DNA of 8,659 nucleotides, taken from positions 1 through 8,659 of the forward strand of contig CAIYZI010000219.1 of assembly GCA_903930665.1 (NCBI GenBank), read 5' to 3'. A program made the translations under genes and the position numbers. This stretch comes from an uncultured beta proteobacterium. Its GTDB lineage: Bacteria > Pseudomonadota > Gammaproteobacteria > Burkholderiales > Burkholderiaceae. How positions within the stretch are numbered: position 1 is the stretch's first letter; every line of letters begins with the position of its first letter. Shown piece after piece: positions 1 through 7,356 of this stretch. The notes beneath the pieces were generated by a model. The model did no database searches. It was given only the letters and a program-made list of their open reading frames with translations, and was not told the DNA's origin.

Positions 1-223
1 GGCATTAGAAAGCATTACCCCAACACTCACCTCGGCCTACGAAAAGCGCCAGTTCGTTGAACTTTTAAAATCCCTAGTCGCCTTGAGTCAACCGATTGAT
101 CAATTTTTTGCGGATGTGATGGTGATGGATCCAAATCCAGAACTTCGCGATAACCGTTTAGCTTTACTGCAACAACTTCACCAAAAAATGAATCTCATTG
201 CCGATCTCGGCAAGTTAGCATGA
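1..223 (+). CDS. glyS: Glycyl-tRNA synthetase beta subunit, C-terminal end (partial)
   Basis: This is the last 73 codons of a gene that enters from the left; the reading frame begins at base 2 and ends with TGA at 221-223. The beta subunit works with GlyQ in the alpha2-beta2 glycyl-tRNA synthetase that charges tRNA-Gly in the cytoplasm. The visible part is the C-terminal helical anticodon-binding-like tail. Its recognisable pattern is a YEKRQFVELL helix, then QPIDQFFADVMVMDPNPELRDNRLALL, which matches the typical FFxxVMVMxxxxxxRxNRLALL ending of GlyS. The stop overlaps the next start as ATGA, which suggests translational coupling to gmhB. The catalytic part lies outside the window. The short visible length is the main limit, but the motif is distinctive. 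Confidence 0.9.
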   Translation, partial: ALESITPTLTSAYEKRQFVELLKSLVALSQPIDQFFADVMVMDPNPELRDNRLALLQQLHQKMNLIADLGKLA

Positions 224-792
224 GCACTGGCTCTTCTAAACTCATTATTCTCGATCGCGATGGTGTGATTAACGAAGATCGGGATGATTATGTGAAGTCG
301 AGTGATGAATGGGTCCCACTGCCCGGTAGCTTAGAAGCAATAGCGCTTTTGAATCAAGCGGGCTATCAAATAGCGCTTGCGACAAACCAATCTGGCATAT
401 CCAGAGGTTACTTCTCCATTAATGATTTACATGCTATGCATCGCAAGATGGATAAATTATTAAAGCCACTTGGTGGTCGTATAGACAGTATTTTCTTTTG
501 CCCTCATGTAGATGCCCATCATTGCGATTGTCGAAAACCTTCTCCGGGCCTTATGAAGGAGATCGCTCTACGGTACAAAAGACCTGATAGCAAAACTCCT
601 TTATTAAGCATTCCGATTGTGGGCGATTCCCTAAGGGACTTGCAGGCAGGAATTGCACTTGGTGCCTCCCCTCATTTAGTTCTTACCGGCAAAGGGCAAA
701 AAACTTTAGCCAAAGGCGGCCTTCCAGAAGACACTCAAATTCATGTCGATCTTCTGGCGTTTGCTAACGCCTTTTTAAAAAATAAGGCTTAG
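220..792 (+). CDS. gmhB: D-glycero-beta-D-manno-heptose-1,7-bisphosphate 7-phosphatase
   Basis: This is a cytoplasmic HAD-family phosphatase of 190 aa, a normal length for GmhB. It removes the 7-phosphate of heptose bisphosphate in the ADP-heptose pathway that supplies the LPS inner core. HAD motif I is LDRDGV (residues 11-16), with nucleophile D12 and general acid D14. Motif II is ATNQSGI (T55). The zinc-binding loop is C94-P-H96 followed by C102-D-C104, then RKPSPG with K106. Motif IV is VGDSLRD around D136. The Zn loop, with five residues between H96 and C102, is shorter than the E. coli one as I recall it. The start overlaps the glyS stop by 4 nt, and plsC follows after 7 nt, so the three are probably co-transcribed. 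Related histidinol phosphatases share the fold, but the Zn loop and lack of a second domain favour GmhB. Confidence 0.93.
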   Translation: MSTGSSKLIILDRDGVINEDRDDYVKSSDEWVPLPGSLEAIALLNQAGYQIALATNQSGISRGYFSINDLHAMHRKMDKLLKPLGGRIDSIFFCPHVDAHHCDCRKPSPGLMKEIALRYKRPDSKTPLLSIPIVGDSLRDLQAGIALGASPHLVLTGKGQKTLAKGGLPEDTQIHVDLLAFANAFLKNKA

Positions 793-799
793 GCTAAAA

Positions 800-1546
800 A
801 TGATTTACATACGCTCAATATTGTTTGCTATTTTTTTACTGATTTTTACCCCAATTTGGTCAGTGCTTTGTATGCTGGCCTTCCCTTTTCTTAATCCAGA
901 AAATCGCTACCGCTTTATCGGCCTCTGGAATAAGGTAGTGATATGGCTGCTTTGGCATCTTTGTGGCATTCGCTATAAAATCCGCGGGATGGAGCATATG
1001 TATGCCGTGCTTGATCAACCCGTGGTTGTATTGAGTAAGCATCAATCGGCTTATGAAACCATTGCTTATATCGCACTTCTCCCCAAACAACTTTGCTTTG
1101 TATTTAAGCGCGAACTCCTCTGGATACCGTTTTTTGGATGGGCTTTAGCACTGCTCAAGATGATTCATATCAATCGCGCTAGCAAGGAGACGGCCGCACT
1201 TTCAGTAGCAAGCCAGGGTCGTAAACGTCTGAGCGAAGGAAAATGGATCTTGCTTTTTCCAGAAGGAACAAGGACTCCTACAGGATCTCACAAACCTTAC
1301 AGTAAGGGCGGCGCAAGACTTGCTAGCGCCACAGAAGCAATGGTGATCCCTATTGCCCATAATGCTGGCAGATGTTGGCCTAAGAATAGTTTTATCAAGC
1401 AACCCGGAACGGTGATCTTTTCAATTGGCCCCGCCATTACGTCAGCTGGTAAAACAGGAGGTCAACTTCACCAAGAGGTTGAAAAATGGATTGAGACTGA
1501 GATGCGAGTCATTGATCCCAGCGCTTACGAGCACCAAAAGCTGTAA
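800..1546 (+). CDS. plsC: 1-acyl-sn-glycerol-3-phosphate acyltransferase (PlsC/LPLAT family)
   Basis: This is a 248-aa inner-membrane enzyme expected to transfer a fatty acyl group to lysophosphatidic acid, giving phosphatidic acid for phospholipid synthesis. Residues 3-30 form a hydrophobic N-terminal membrane segment, and 43-55 is a second hydrophobic stretch. The acyltransferase motifs are in order: motif I KHQSAYET with H81 and E86, motif II FKREL (102-106), motif III FPEGTR (153-158) and motif IV VIPIAHNAG (182-190). Motif I is HX4E rather than the textbook HX4D, a variant I associate with betaproteobacterial members. The ATG lies 7 nt after the gmhB stop with only a weak ribosome site (AGGCT). 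A paralogous role, such as an OlsA-like acyltransferase acting on a lyso-lipid other than lysophosphatidate, cannot be excluded from sequence alone. Confidence 0.85.
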   Translation: MIYIRSILFAIFLLIFTPIWSVLCMLAFPFLNPENRYRFIGLWNKVVIWLLWHLCGIRYKIRGMEHMYAVLDQPVVVLSKHQSAYETIAYIALLPKQLCFVFKRELLWIPFFGWALALLKMIHINRASKETAALSVASQGRKRLSEGKWILLFPEGTRTPTGSHKPYSKGGARLASATEAMVIPIAHNAGRCWPKNSFIKQPGTVIFSIGPAITSAGKTGGQLHQEVEKWIETEMRVIDPSAYEHQKL

Positions 1547-1573
1547 AAGACAGGCATTACACAGACATCGCTA

Positions 1574-1592
1574 ATAGCGTCAATAACGCTAT
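1574..1592. terminator. Weak hairpin in the plsC/rsmA convergent junction, possible terminator
   Basis: A perfect 6-bp inverted repeat (ATAGCG, 7-nt loop, CGCTAT) sits in the 42-nt gap between the convergent stops and reaches into the rsmA stop codon. It is the only dyad I see there. It has no T-tract on either strand and a short stem, so a strong intrinsic terminator is unlikely. It may be chance, or transcription may end by another route. Confidence 0.2.
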
Positions 1593-2365
1593 GCAATAAG
1601 GGCTTTAGCCCATTCTATATATCGGTCAACAGAAATATCTTGGGCCCGTGCCTTAAGCTCTGACTCTGTCAAAGATAATCTCTGAGCGTAAGTACTCAAG
1701 TTAGTACGCAACATTTTCCGTCTTTGGGAAAAAGCCGCAGCCACAATCTTCTCAAGTGAAGCCCATTGGGCGCTACTTAAATTAAAATCGGTCCGTGGGA
1801 TCATTCTGACTACCGCTGAATTTACCTTGGGCTGAGGATCAAAAGCCTCGGGTGGCACTTCTAACACTTGCTCCATATGATAGCGAGCTTGCAACATTAC
1901 TGATAAGCGACTGAAATCAGAGCTGCCTGCTTTTGCCACTATGCGCTCTACCACCTCGGCTTGCAACATAAATACTTGCTCATCAATTTCATTTGCTGCA
2001 TCAACTAAATGAAAGAGCAAAGGCGATGAGATGTTGTAGGGTAAATTTCCGACAACCTTGCATAAGCCACTATTCGCAGGACGGTTTTTAGCCCAGGATA
2101 AAAAATCAAATTGAAGGGCATCACCTTCAATAACTTTTAAACCCGGTAGATTTTGCTGGTTCCAAAAAGCAACTAAATCCCGGTCAATCTCAAGAAGATC
2201 AAGTTGATCAAGGTTTTCCAATAAGGGTATAGTAAGAGCACCAAGACCAGGTCCAATTTCAATAATATGCATTGATGAAGCGGGGTTGATCAATGCCACG
2301 ATGGAATAAATAACTCCCCCATCTTGTAAGAAATTTTGGCCAAAACGTTTACGTGCGCGGTGCAT
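1589..2365 (-). CDS. rsmA: 16S rRNA (adenine(1518)-N6/adenine(1519)-N6)-dimethyltransferase
   Basis: RsmA (KsgA) uses S-adenosylmethionine to dimethylate two adjacent adenines in the 3' terminal helix of 16S rRNA during late 30S assembly. Its loss classically gives kasugamycin resistance. The 258-aa length is normal for the family. The N-terminal RKRFGQNFL signature is at residues 5-13. SAM motif I IEIGPGLGALT spans 35-45, with acidic E59 ending strand beta-2 and GDAL at 81-84. The catalytic motif IV is NLPYN (107-111). FDPQPKVNSAVVR (175-187) and FSQRRKMLRTNL (212-223) are typical of the C-terminal part. The ATG overlaps the pdxA stop by one base (TAATG) with no obvious ribosome site of its own, so translation is probably coupled to pdxA. 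It is the last gene of the lptD operon; apaG and apaH, which follow it in E. coli, are absent here. Confidence 0.97.
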   Translation of the reverse strand: MHRARKRFGQNFLQDGGVIYSIVALINPASSMHIIEIGPGLGALTIPLLENLDQLDLLEIDRDLVAFWNQQNLPGLKVIEGDALQFDFLSWAKNRPANSGLCKVVGNLPYNISSPLLFHLVDAANEIDEQVFMLQAEVVERIVAKAGSSDFSRLSVMLQARYHMEQVLEVPPEAFDPQPKVNSAVVRMIPRTDFNLSSAQWASLEKIVAAAFSQRRKMLRTNLSTYAQRLSLTESELKARAQDISVDRYIEWAKALIA

Positions 2366-3375
2366 TATGAATGAGTCATTTTTTTAGTATTGAGAGCTAA
2401 CTGGTAAGCCAAGCGTAAGGCCTCAAGCATACTGCCTGAATCAGCCATTCCTTTGCCCGCTATGTCCAAGGCTGTGCCATGGTCTACAGATGTACGAATA
2501 ATGGGTAATCCTAAGGTGACATTGACGCCACCACCAAAGCTTACAAATTTGAAAGGTGCCAAGCCCTGGTCATGGTACATAGCAATAAATGCATCTGTTT
2601 TAGGCAGAGCGCCCACATTAAACATAGTGTCACCAGGATAGGGGCCTGAAACTTGAATACTCAGGCTCTTTGCCTTCTCAATAGCAGGAGAAATGACTTC
2701 AATCTCTTCTCGACCCAAATAACCTGATTCACCAGCATGCGGATTTAATCCCGCTACCCGAATCACTGGCTCAGAGATGCCAAATTTCTGACGTAAATCA
2801 CGATCCACTATTTCAATCGTTTCAAGAATCTGCTGCTGAGTTAAAGCAGTCGAGACCTCTTTAAGAGGCATGTGCGTCGTCACCAAAGCAACCCTGAGAT
2901 TTGCAGAATCTTTCAATCCTAAAAAACCAGCTGGAAGAGGAGCGCATAAGATCATGACCACATGATCAACCCCACAACGTTCAGCGAGATACTCAGTATG
3001 ACCAGTAAAGGGGGTACCAGCTAAATTAATAACGCTTTTTTGCAAAGGCGCAGTTATCATCGCGTCAAAACGATTTTCAAGGCAACCATCGATCGCAACA
3101 TCCAGCATTTTTAAAACATACTTTGAATTTGCGGAAATGAGCTTGCCAGCAGTAACTTGCTCATAAAGCAAAATTTCTTGCAGTTTTAAACGCTCTTTTA
3201 ATTCAGGATCTATAGACAATAAATCTTTAAATAAACTTGGGTCGCCAAGTAAGGTAATTTTTGCAGCTGGCTGCTCCTTTAAAAAAGCAAGGGCAGCAGC
3301 TAAAGAGACTTCAGGACCAACTCCGGCAGGTTCGCCGGAGCTAATGACTAAATTAACGCGGGCTTGTTGCGGCAT
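2365..3375 (-). CDS. pdxA: 4-hydroxythreonine-4-phosphate dehydrogenase
   Basis: PdxA oxidises 4-phosphohydroxy-L-threonine with NAD; the product decarboxylates and PdxJ then condenses it to pyridoxine 5'-phosphate in the DXP-dependent vitamin B6 pathway. The 336-aa length fits the family. Near the N-terminus is SSGEPAGVGPE (12-22), the family's opening signature. TGHTEYLA (124-131) binds substrate phosphate or threonine. The divalent-metal histidines are H168 in TTHMPL, H213 in NPHAGE and H268 in YHDQGLAP. DHGTALDIAGKG (298-309) is the conserved C-terminal stretch. The ATG lies 23 nt inside the 3' end of surA, and the stop shares one base with the rsmA start. I chose this ATG because no later in-frame ATG, GTG or TTG precedes the conserved signature. 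All key residues look intact. Confidence 0.97.
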   Translation of the reverse strand: MPQQARVNLVISSGEPAGVGPEVSLAAALAFLKEQPAAKITLLGDPSLFKDLLSIDPELKERLKLQEILLYEQVTAGKLISANSKYVLKMLDVAIDGCLENRFDAMITAPLQKSVINLAGTPFTGHTEYLAERCGVDHVVMILCAPLPAGFLGLKDSANLRVALVTTHMPLKEVSTALTQQQILETIEIVDRDLRQKFGISEPVIRVAGLNPHAGESGYLGREEIEVISPAIEKAKSLSIQVSGPYPGDTMFNVGALPKTDAFIAMYHDQGLAPFKFVSFGGGVNVTLGLPIIRTSVDHGTALDIAGKGMADSGSMLEALRLAYQLALNTKKMTHS

Positions 3376-4807
3376 CGTCTGCGTTAATAATCTTCACGGT
3401 CGCCGTATCACGAAGTTCACGAATCCAATCTTGATAAGCTTGATCAAACTTTCTTTCGCGAATCGCTGCACGTGCGAATTGACGTTGTTTTTCAACGGTC
3501 AATTGGGCTTCACGGCGCTCCAATACCTGGATTAAATGCCAACCAAATTCAGTTTTAACAGGGTTGCTCACCTCACCAATTTGCAAACGGTTCATGGCTT
3601 GCTCAAACTCAGGCACTAAATCACCAGGGCCCATCCAGCCTAGATTTCCACCATTAGGTGCGGAACCATCCTCAGAATATTTTTTAGCTAACTCACCAAA
3701 ATCAGCAGTCTTTGCTCTGATTTGATCTCGATATCCAGCCAAACGTCTTTCTGCATCTTGATCTGTTAAACCAGCACGACTACGCAACAAGATATGACGC
3801 ACCATGGTCTGAGTAATCATAATATTCTGCGGTGTTGTGGGCGTCTCTTGAGGGGCTGCCTGCTGAGGTGCAGGTTCGCTTGTATTTAACGCGCGTCGAT
3901 CCAACACTTTTAAGACGTGATATCCGGCCGGACTCTTCACAACACTAGCAACCACTTGACCGCTGCCAGTATTTCTTGAAGCCTCATAAAACAGTTGAGG
4001 CAAACGATCGGGAGTGCGATAACCAAGCTCCTGAAATTTAATCTTTGGATCTTCTTTAGCCGCCATCGCGCCCAATTGTAAGAAATCCACATCCCCACGT
4101 GCTTCACGCAATAAGGATTCTGCTTTTTTCTTGGCGTCAGCCTGAGCACCTGCTCCAGCACTAGCATCGACCGGTATAAAAATTTGGGCTACATCAATTT
4201 CTTCTGGAGCACCTTTAGGGACTGGGGCAGAACGCACAGGAGCACCACCAGCCACCATTGCTCGACTACGCTCAGCAATGAAGTTATCGATTTCAGCATC
4301 AGAAACTTTAACCTTACCCTCAACCTCGCGCTCACGGAAGCGACTAATAATGACGTCATCTCGCAACATTTGTTTATAGCGTTCAAAGCTACTACCTGTT
4401 GCTTCAATCTTTACCTTCAACTCAGCAAGGGTGAGTTTATTTTTAGCAGCAATATCAGCAATGATTTTGTCTAACTCTTTATTGCTAACTGTGACACCTT
4501 CTTGTTCGGCATTTTGCAACTGAATCTTTTCAATAATGAGACGCTCCATAATGGTCTTTCTCAAAATGGATGCATCAGGAAGCTTTGTTCCTTGCTTTTG
4601 AAGAGCTGCAATTCGATCGTCAATTTCTTTACGGGTTACATAGCCTGTATTGACCACCGCCGCTACACCATCAATATTGCGAACTTTGCTATCCGTAGTA
4701 CTGGTTCGCGAAGCATCCTGTGCGCTTGTAACACCTGAAATAAGCGCAAGGCCTAAAAAAACCGTAGAGGTAAGGAATTTTTTAATTCGAATCCTACAAA
4801 GCATCAT
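3353..4807 (-). CDS. surA: Periplasmic chaperone / peptidyl-prolyl cis-trans isomerase SurA
   Basis: SurA escorts unfolded outer-membrane proteins, including LptD, through the periplasm to the BAM complex. The 484-aa precursor has a basic start, a hydrophobic core around residues 11-26 and a likely signal-peptidase site after VTSA-29. The SurA N-terminal chaperone domain covers roughly 45-180. A first parvulin domain lies at about 204-304 (DVAQIF to VLDRR) and a second at about 333-432. The second is canonical: VRHILL, YSEDGSAPNGGNLGWM, LVPEFEQAM and TEFGWHLIQV. The first lacks most of those signature residues. A Pro/Gln-rich linker (308-327) joins the two. The C-terminal helix after 435 probably packs on the chaperone domain. 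Two adjacent ATGs (4807 and 4804) are possible starts; the first overlaps the lptD stop as ATGA, which suggests coupling. The last codons overlap pdxA. Confidence 0.95.
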   Translation of the reverse strand: MMLCRIRIKKFLTSTVFLGLALISGVTSAQDASRTSTTDSKVRNIDGVAAVVNTGYVTRKEIDDRIAALQKQGTKLPDASILRKTIMERLIIEKIQLQNAEQEGVTVSNKELDKIIADIAAKNKLTLAELKVKIEATGSSFERYKQMLRDDVIISRFREREVEGKVKVSDAEIDNFIAERSRAMVAGGAPVRSAPVPKGAPEEIDVAQIFIPVDASAGAGAQADAKKKAESLLREARGDVDFLQLGAMAAKEDPKIKFQELGYRTPDRLPQLFYEASRNTGSGQVVASVVKSPAGYHVLKVLDRRALNTSEPAPQQAAPQETPTTPQNIMITQTMVRHILLRSRAGLTDQDAERRLAGYRDQIRAKTADFGELAKKYSEDGSAPNGGNLGWMGPGDLVPEFEQAMNRLQIGEVSNPVKTEFGWHLIQVLERREAQLTVEKQRQFARAAIRERKFDQAYQDWIRELRDTATVKIINADDAATSPR

Positions 4808-7323
4808 TGATAGTTCTCGTAAGTGGAAGGGGGTATTGGCTTAGAAGTAGGCAAATATCCTGGAACGTTAAGCTTCATGATATCAACTGGATTACTTCCT
4901 GCGCTACCAAAGCCCCTAAATTCGACCTGAAATAGGACTTGAGTAGTAGTAATTTGGGAGGTATTCAGAACTTGAGAATAAGCTGCTCTAAACGTCCAAC
5001 AATCTCGCATCCATTCTAAGGCCGCCAAGGTATTCAGGGTTTTTGTACTTAAGGCATCGTAACCCCAGCGCCCCAAAAGGGAAACCTCTTTGGTAATAGG
5101 CCACTGACCGGAAATATTGTATTGATCAGTAGTAGTCGCAGAAGGCACAAAAGGCTGATTATTCTGAACCGAAGCCTGAATGGGTGGCGACCAGACATTA
5201 CGGTAACCAAAGTTCAAGCTGCGTCCAGGAGTGGGACGCCAACTACCTCCAATAGTTGATTGAACAAATCGATTTAACTGGGTGTTATATTGCCCAAAAA
5301 CGTCAGCACTGAAATTTCCCAGCAAGCGCACTGAACCCGAGCCCAAAGTATCAGAGTAGGTAGTTGGGTTAGCAATCGTGCCATTGAGTCCGACTCGCTG
5401 CCCCGTAAAGTCCTGTCTTTGCGCAATAGTCACACTGGCTCGTTCTGCGCCCGTATCGGCCTCAATCATGCGACTTGTGAGACCACCGGTCAATTTATTG
5501 TTATCAGCAATACGGTCATTACCAACAAAAGTATTTTCACTAAAAATTTGAGAAACACCAAAACCAGCATCAGCAGTATCAAACAAGGGGGTATTAGTTT
5601 GATTTTGATAAGGGGTGTATACGTAAAAAGCACGGGGCTCCATGGTGAGGAACATATCTCGTCCAAAGAAACCCTTCAATTCAGCAGCGTCACGCTCAAA
5701 GGCCAAGCCTGAGTCCAAACTAAAGGTCGGGATAGTAAAACCCTGAGCGACAGGCGCCCCACCAGCAACAAACGGCGTAGCGTTATAGGTATTAGATTGA
5801 AAACTCATCTTAGGCGTAATGTAGTAGCCAGGAGTGACCTGCGGCAAAGACATTGCACCCTTAACCACCGTTCGATCTGCCTGGCTATATACACCTGGCG
5901 CAGTCGCGGCCAGGTTTCCAGCGATATTGTAGGCAAACCGCGTGTAATCCGTTGAAAAGGTCGTAGCTGGCCCCGAAGGCAAGGTGACATACTTTCCACT
6001 GGTATCAGCAACAGCAGGTGTTAGGCGATTGTTATAGGAGGCATTGATATTAGGCATCACGTTATAAGGAGCCTGCACAATCGAGGTGGGATCGGGCTGC
6101 AAAGTCTGAAATGTCATCGCCTTTGCAGAAACATTCCAATCACTCAAGCTACCCGTTAAATTTTTCGTAGTGCCCACTTCTTGACGGAACTGGCTCGTAA
6201 CAGAGCCCGCAATACTTTGCGAAAAATCCGTTGGGTACATATTGTCGGAAACACGAGACACATTTGCATAACCAGCCCAAGCTCCAGGCATCGGTATTCC
6301 GCCAGGGCCCATCGCACCAGAAAATACCTGTCGCTGCTGCCAGTCATAACGCCAGCGATCTGTTCCTGTTTTTAGATCATGCAGATAATCGCCTCCTAAG
6401 GTCCCGGTATAAGTGGAGTCCATAAAACGATATCCAGCGCCCAGCTGTAAGCCGCGCTCGCTCATATAGCGAGGCAGTAACAGTAAATCACGATTAGGGG
6501 CGATGTTGACGTAATAAGGTTGCGTGATATCAAAACCATTGTTCGAGTTGTAACCTGCTACCGGCGCAAGTATTCCCGACCGACGCTGACTGGAAGTTGG
6601 AGCAGTGAAATAAGGAACATAAGCAATTGGGACATCAAAGAAATGCATCACACCATTGGTGCCTACCATTTCCTTTTGCTCATTATCAATTTCAAGCCTA
6701 CTGGTTGTGAAATACCAATCTAAATTTTCTGAAGTGCAGGTGGTGTAGGTTGCGTGATCGAAAACAAAAACATCTGAAGTTTCAATCGTTAACTTTTGTG
6801 CTGTACCACTTGCACGGTTATCACGAAGCTCATAACTTGGGGTCTCCATTTCACCTTCACGCGCATCAACCTTAAATTGCGCTTTAGGTCCGCTGAAAGT
6901 GGTGTTACCTTTTGATAACTCTGCATGACCTTTTAAATCCGCAATATCCGTATCTGGGTTATAGACAATCTGATCCGCTTTAATGACCGCTCCGTTGCGA
7001 CGAATTTGTGCACGGCCATTTAAATGCATTTCACGATCTACCACTCCGTCAATAGAGTCACTTGAAGTAAAAGTGAGGGCATTGCCATCAGCTATAGGTT
7101 GACCCACACGTAGCTGATCATCCAACTTTAAAACGGTTACCCCCCCACGATCTGGGATCAAAACCGTATTGGCTGAAGACTGTGCATTTGGTGTTAATGG
7201 AGCAGGTGCTTGAGCGCCCGCAAAGAGGGCAAATTGCAGCAATGCAACCCCCATCAGTACGCGCAGGGTTACAGCTAAAAAAAGAGGGGCGCAAAGGCCG
7301 GCGCGACGGCGATAATGACTCAT
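4804..7323 (-). CDS. lptD: LPS-assembly outer-membrane protein LptD
   Basis: LptD, with the lipoprotein LptE, forms the outer-membrane translocon that takes LPS from the periplasmic Lpt bridge and places it in the outer leaflet. The 839-aa precursor has a basic start (RRR at 5-7), a long hydrophobic stretch and a likely cleavage site near AGAQA-39. The LptA-like jellyroll (OstA) domain runs from about 63 to 215. The beta-barrel follows, starting near the conserved FFDVPIAYVPYFTAPTSSQRRSGIL (228-252) and ending near VLFQVEFRGFG, with a tail containing NPVDIMKLNVPGY. The mature protein has only two cysteines, C196 and C775, which suggests one jellyroll-barrel disulfide. The ATG at 7323 is preferred because a start at M24 would lose the basic n-region. 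It is first in the operon, upstream of surA, whose product helps fold it. Confidence 0.97.
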   Translation of the reverse strand: MSHYRRRAGLCAPLFLAVTLRVLMGVALLQFALFAGAQAPAPLTPNAQSSANTVLIPDRGGVTVLKLDDQLRVGQPIADGNALTFTSSDSIDGVVDREMHLNGRAQIRRNGAVIKADQIVYNPDTDIADLKGHAELSKGNTTFSGPKAQFKVDAREGEMETPSYELRDNRASGTAQKLTIETSDVFVFDHATYTTCTSENLDWYFTTSRLEIDNEQKEMVGTNGVMHFFDVPIAYVPYFTAPTSSQRRSGILAPVAGYNSNNGFDITQPYYVNIAPNRDLLLLPRYMSERGLQLGAGYRFMDSTYTGTLGGDYLHDLKTGTDRWRYDWQQRQVFSGAMGPGGIPMPGAWAGYANVSRVSDNMYPTDFSQSIAGSVTSQFRQEVGTTKNLTGSLSDWNVSAKAMTFQTLQPDPTSIVQAPYNVMPNINASYNNRLTPAVADTSGKYVTLPSGPATTFSTDYTRFAYNIAGNLAATAPGVYSQADRTVVKGAMSLPQVTPGYYITPKMSFQSNTYNATPFVAGGAPVAQGFTIPTFSLDSGLAFERDAAELKGFFGRDMFLTMEPRAFYVYTPYQNQTNTPLFDTADAGFGVSQIFSENTFVGNDRIADNNKLTGGLTSRMIEADTGAERASVTIAQRQDFTGQRVGLNGTIANPTTYSDTLGSGSVRLLGNFSADVFGQYNTQLNRFVQSTIGGSWRPTPGRSLNFGYRNVWSPPIQASVQNNQPFVPSATTTDQYNISGQWPITKEVSLLGRWGYDALSTKTLNTLAALEWMRDCWTFRAAYSQVLNTSQITTTQVLFQVEFRGFGSAGSNPVDIMKLNVPGYLPTSKPIPPSTYENYQ

Positions 7324-7340
7324 ATATCCAGACCCGCCTT

Positions 7341-7346
7341 ATTATA
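7341..7346 (-). promoter_or_regulatory. Candidate -10 box for the lptD operon
   Basis: Read on the minus strand, these bases are a perfect TATAAT, ending 17 nt before the lptD ATG. That would place the transcription start about 10 nt before the gene and give a very short leader. No good -35 hexamer is seen at 16-18 nt spacing (CGGGAG/GGGAGT region), and there is no extended -10 TG. I also see no sigma-E-like GGAACTT upstream. On the plus strand the same island reads TATTAT (7340-7345), which could serve amgK with a poor -35 (ATGACT, 19-nt spacing). Confidence 0.4.
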
Positions 7347-7356
7347 CGAATCGACC

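Noticed and set aside
860..1090. Minus-strand ORF of 76 codons inside plsC
   Set aside because: It is antisense to the conserved acyltransferase motif I region and has no independent coding evidence.
4184..4474. Plus-strand ORF of 96 codons inside surA
   Set aside because: It is antisense to intact SurA coding sequence, with low-complexity composition and no family resemblance.
5419..5712. Plus-strand ORF of 97 codons inside lptD
   Set aside because: It is antisense to the LptD barrel, has no domain-like pattern and no ribosome site, and reads as a by-product of the real codons.
7291..7293. LptD C11 (AGLC) as a lipoprotein lipobox
   Set aside because: The cysteine comes before the hydrophobic core, not after it, and LptD is a barrel protein. 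The cleavage site near AGAQA is more plausible.
7315..7356. Longer amgK N-terminus from the ATG at 7315
   Set aside because: It would overlap the lptD start antisense and add 14 non-conserved residues; the ATG at 7357 gives the family-like N-terminus.
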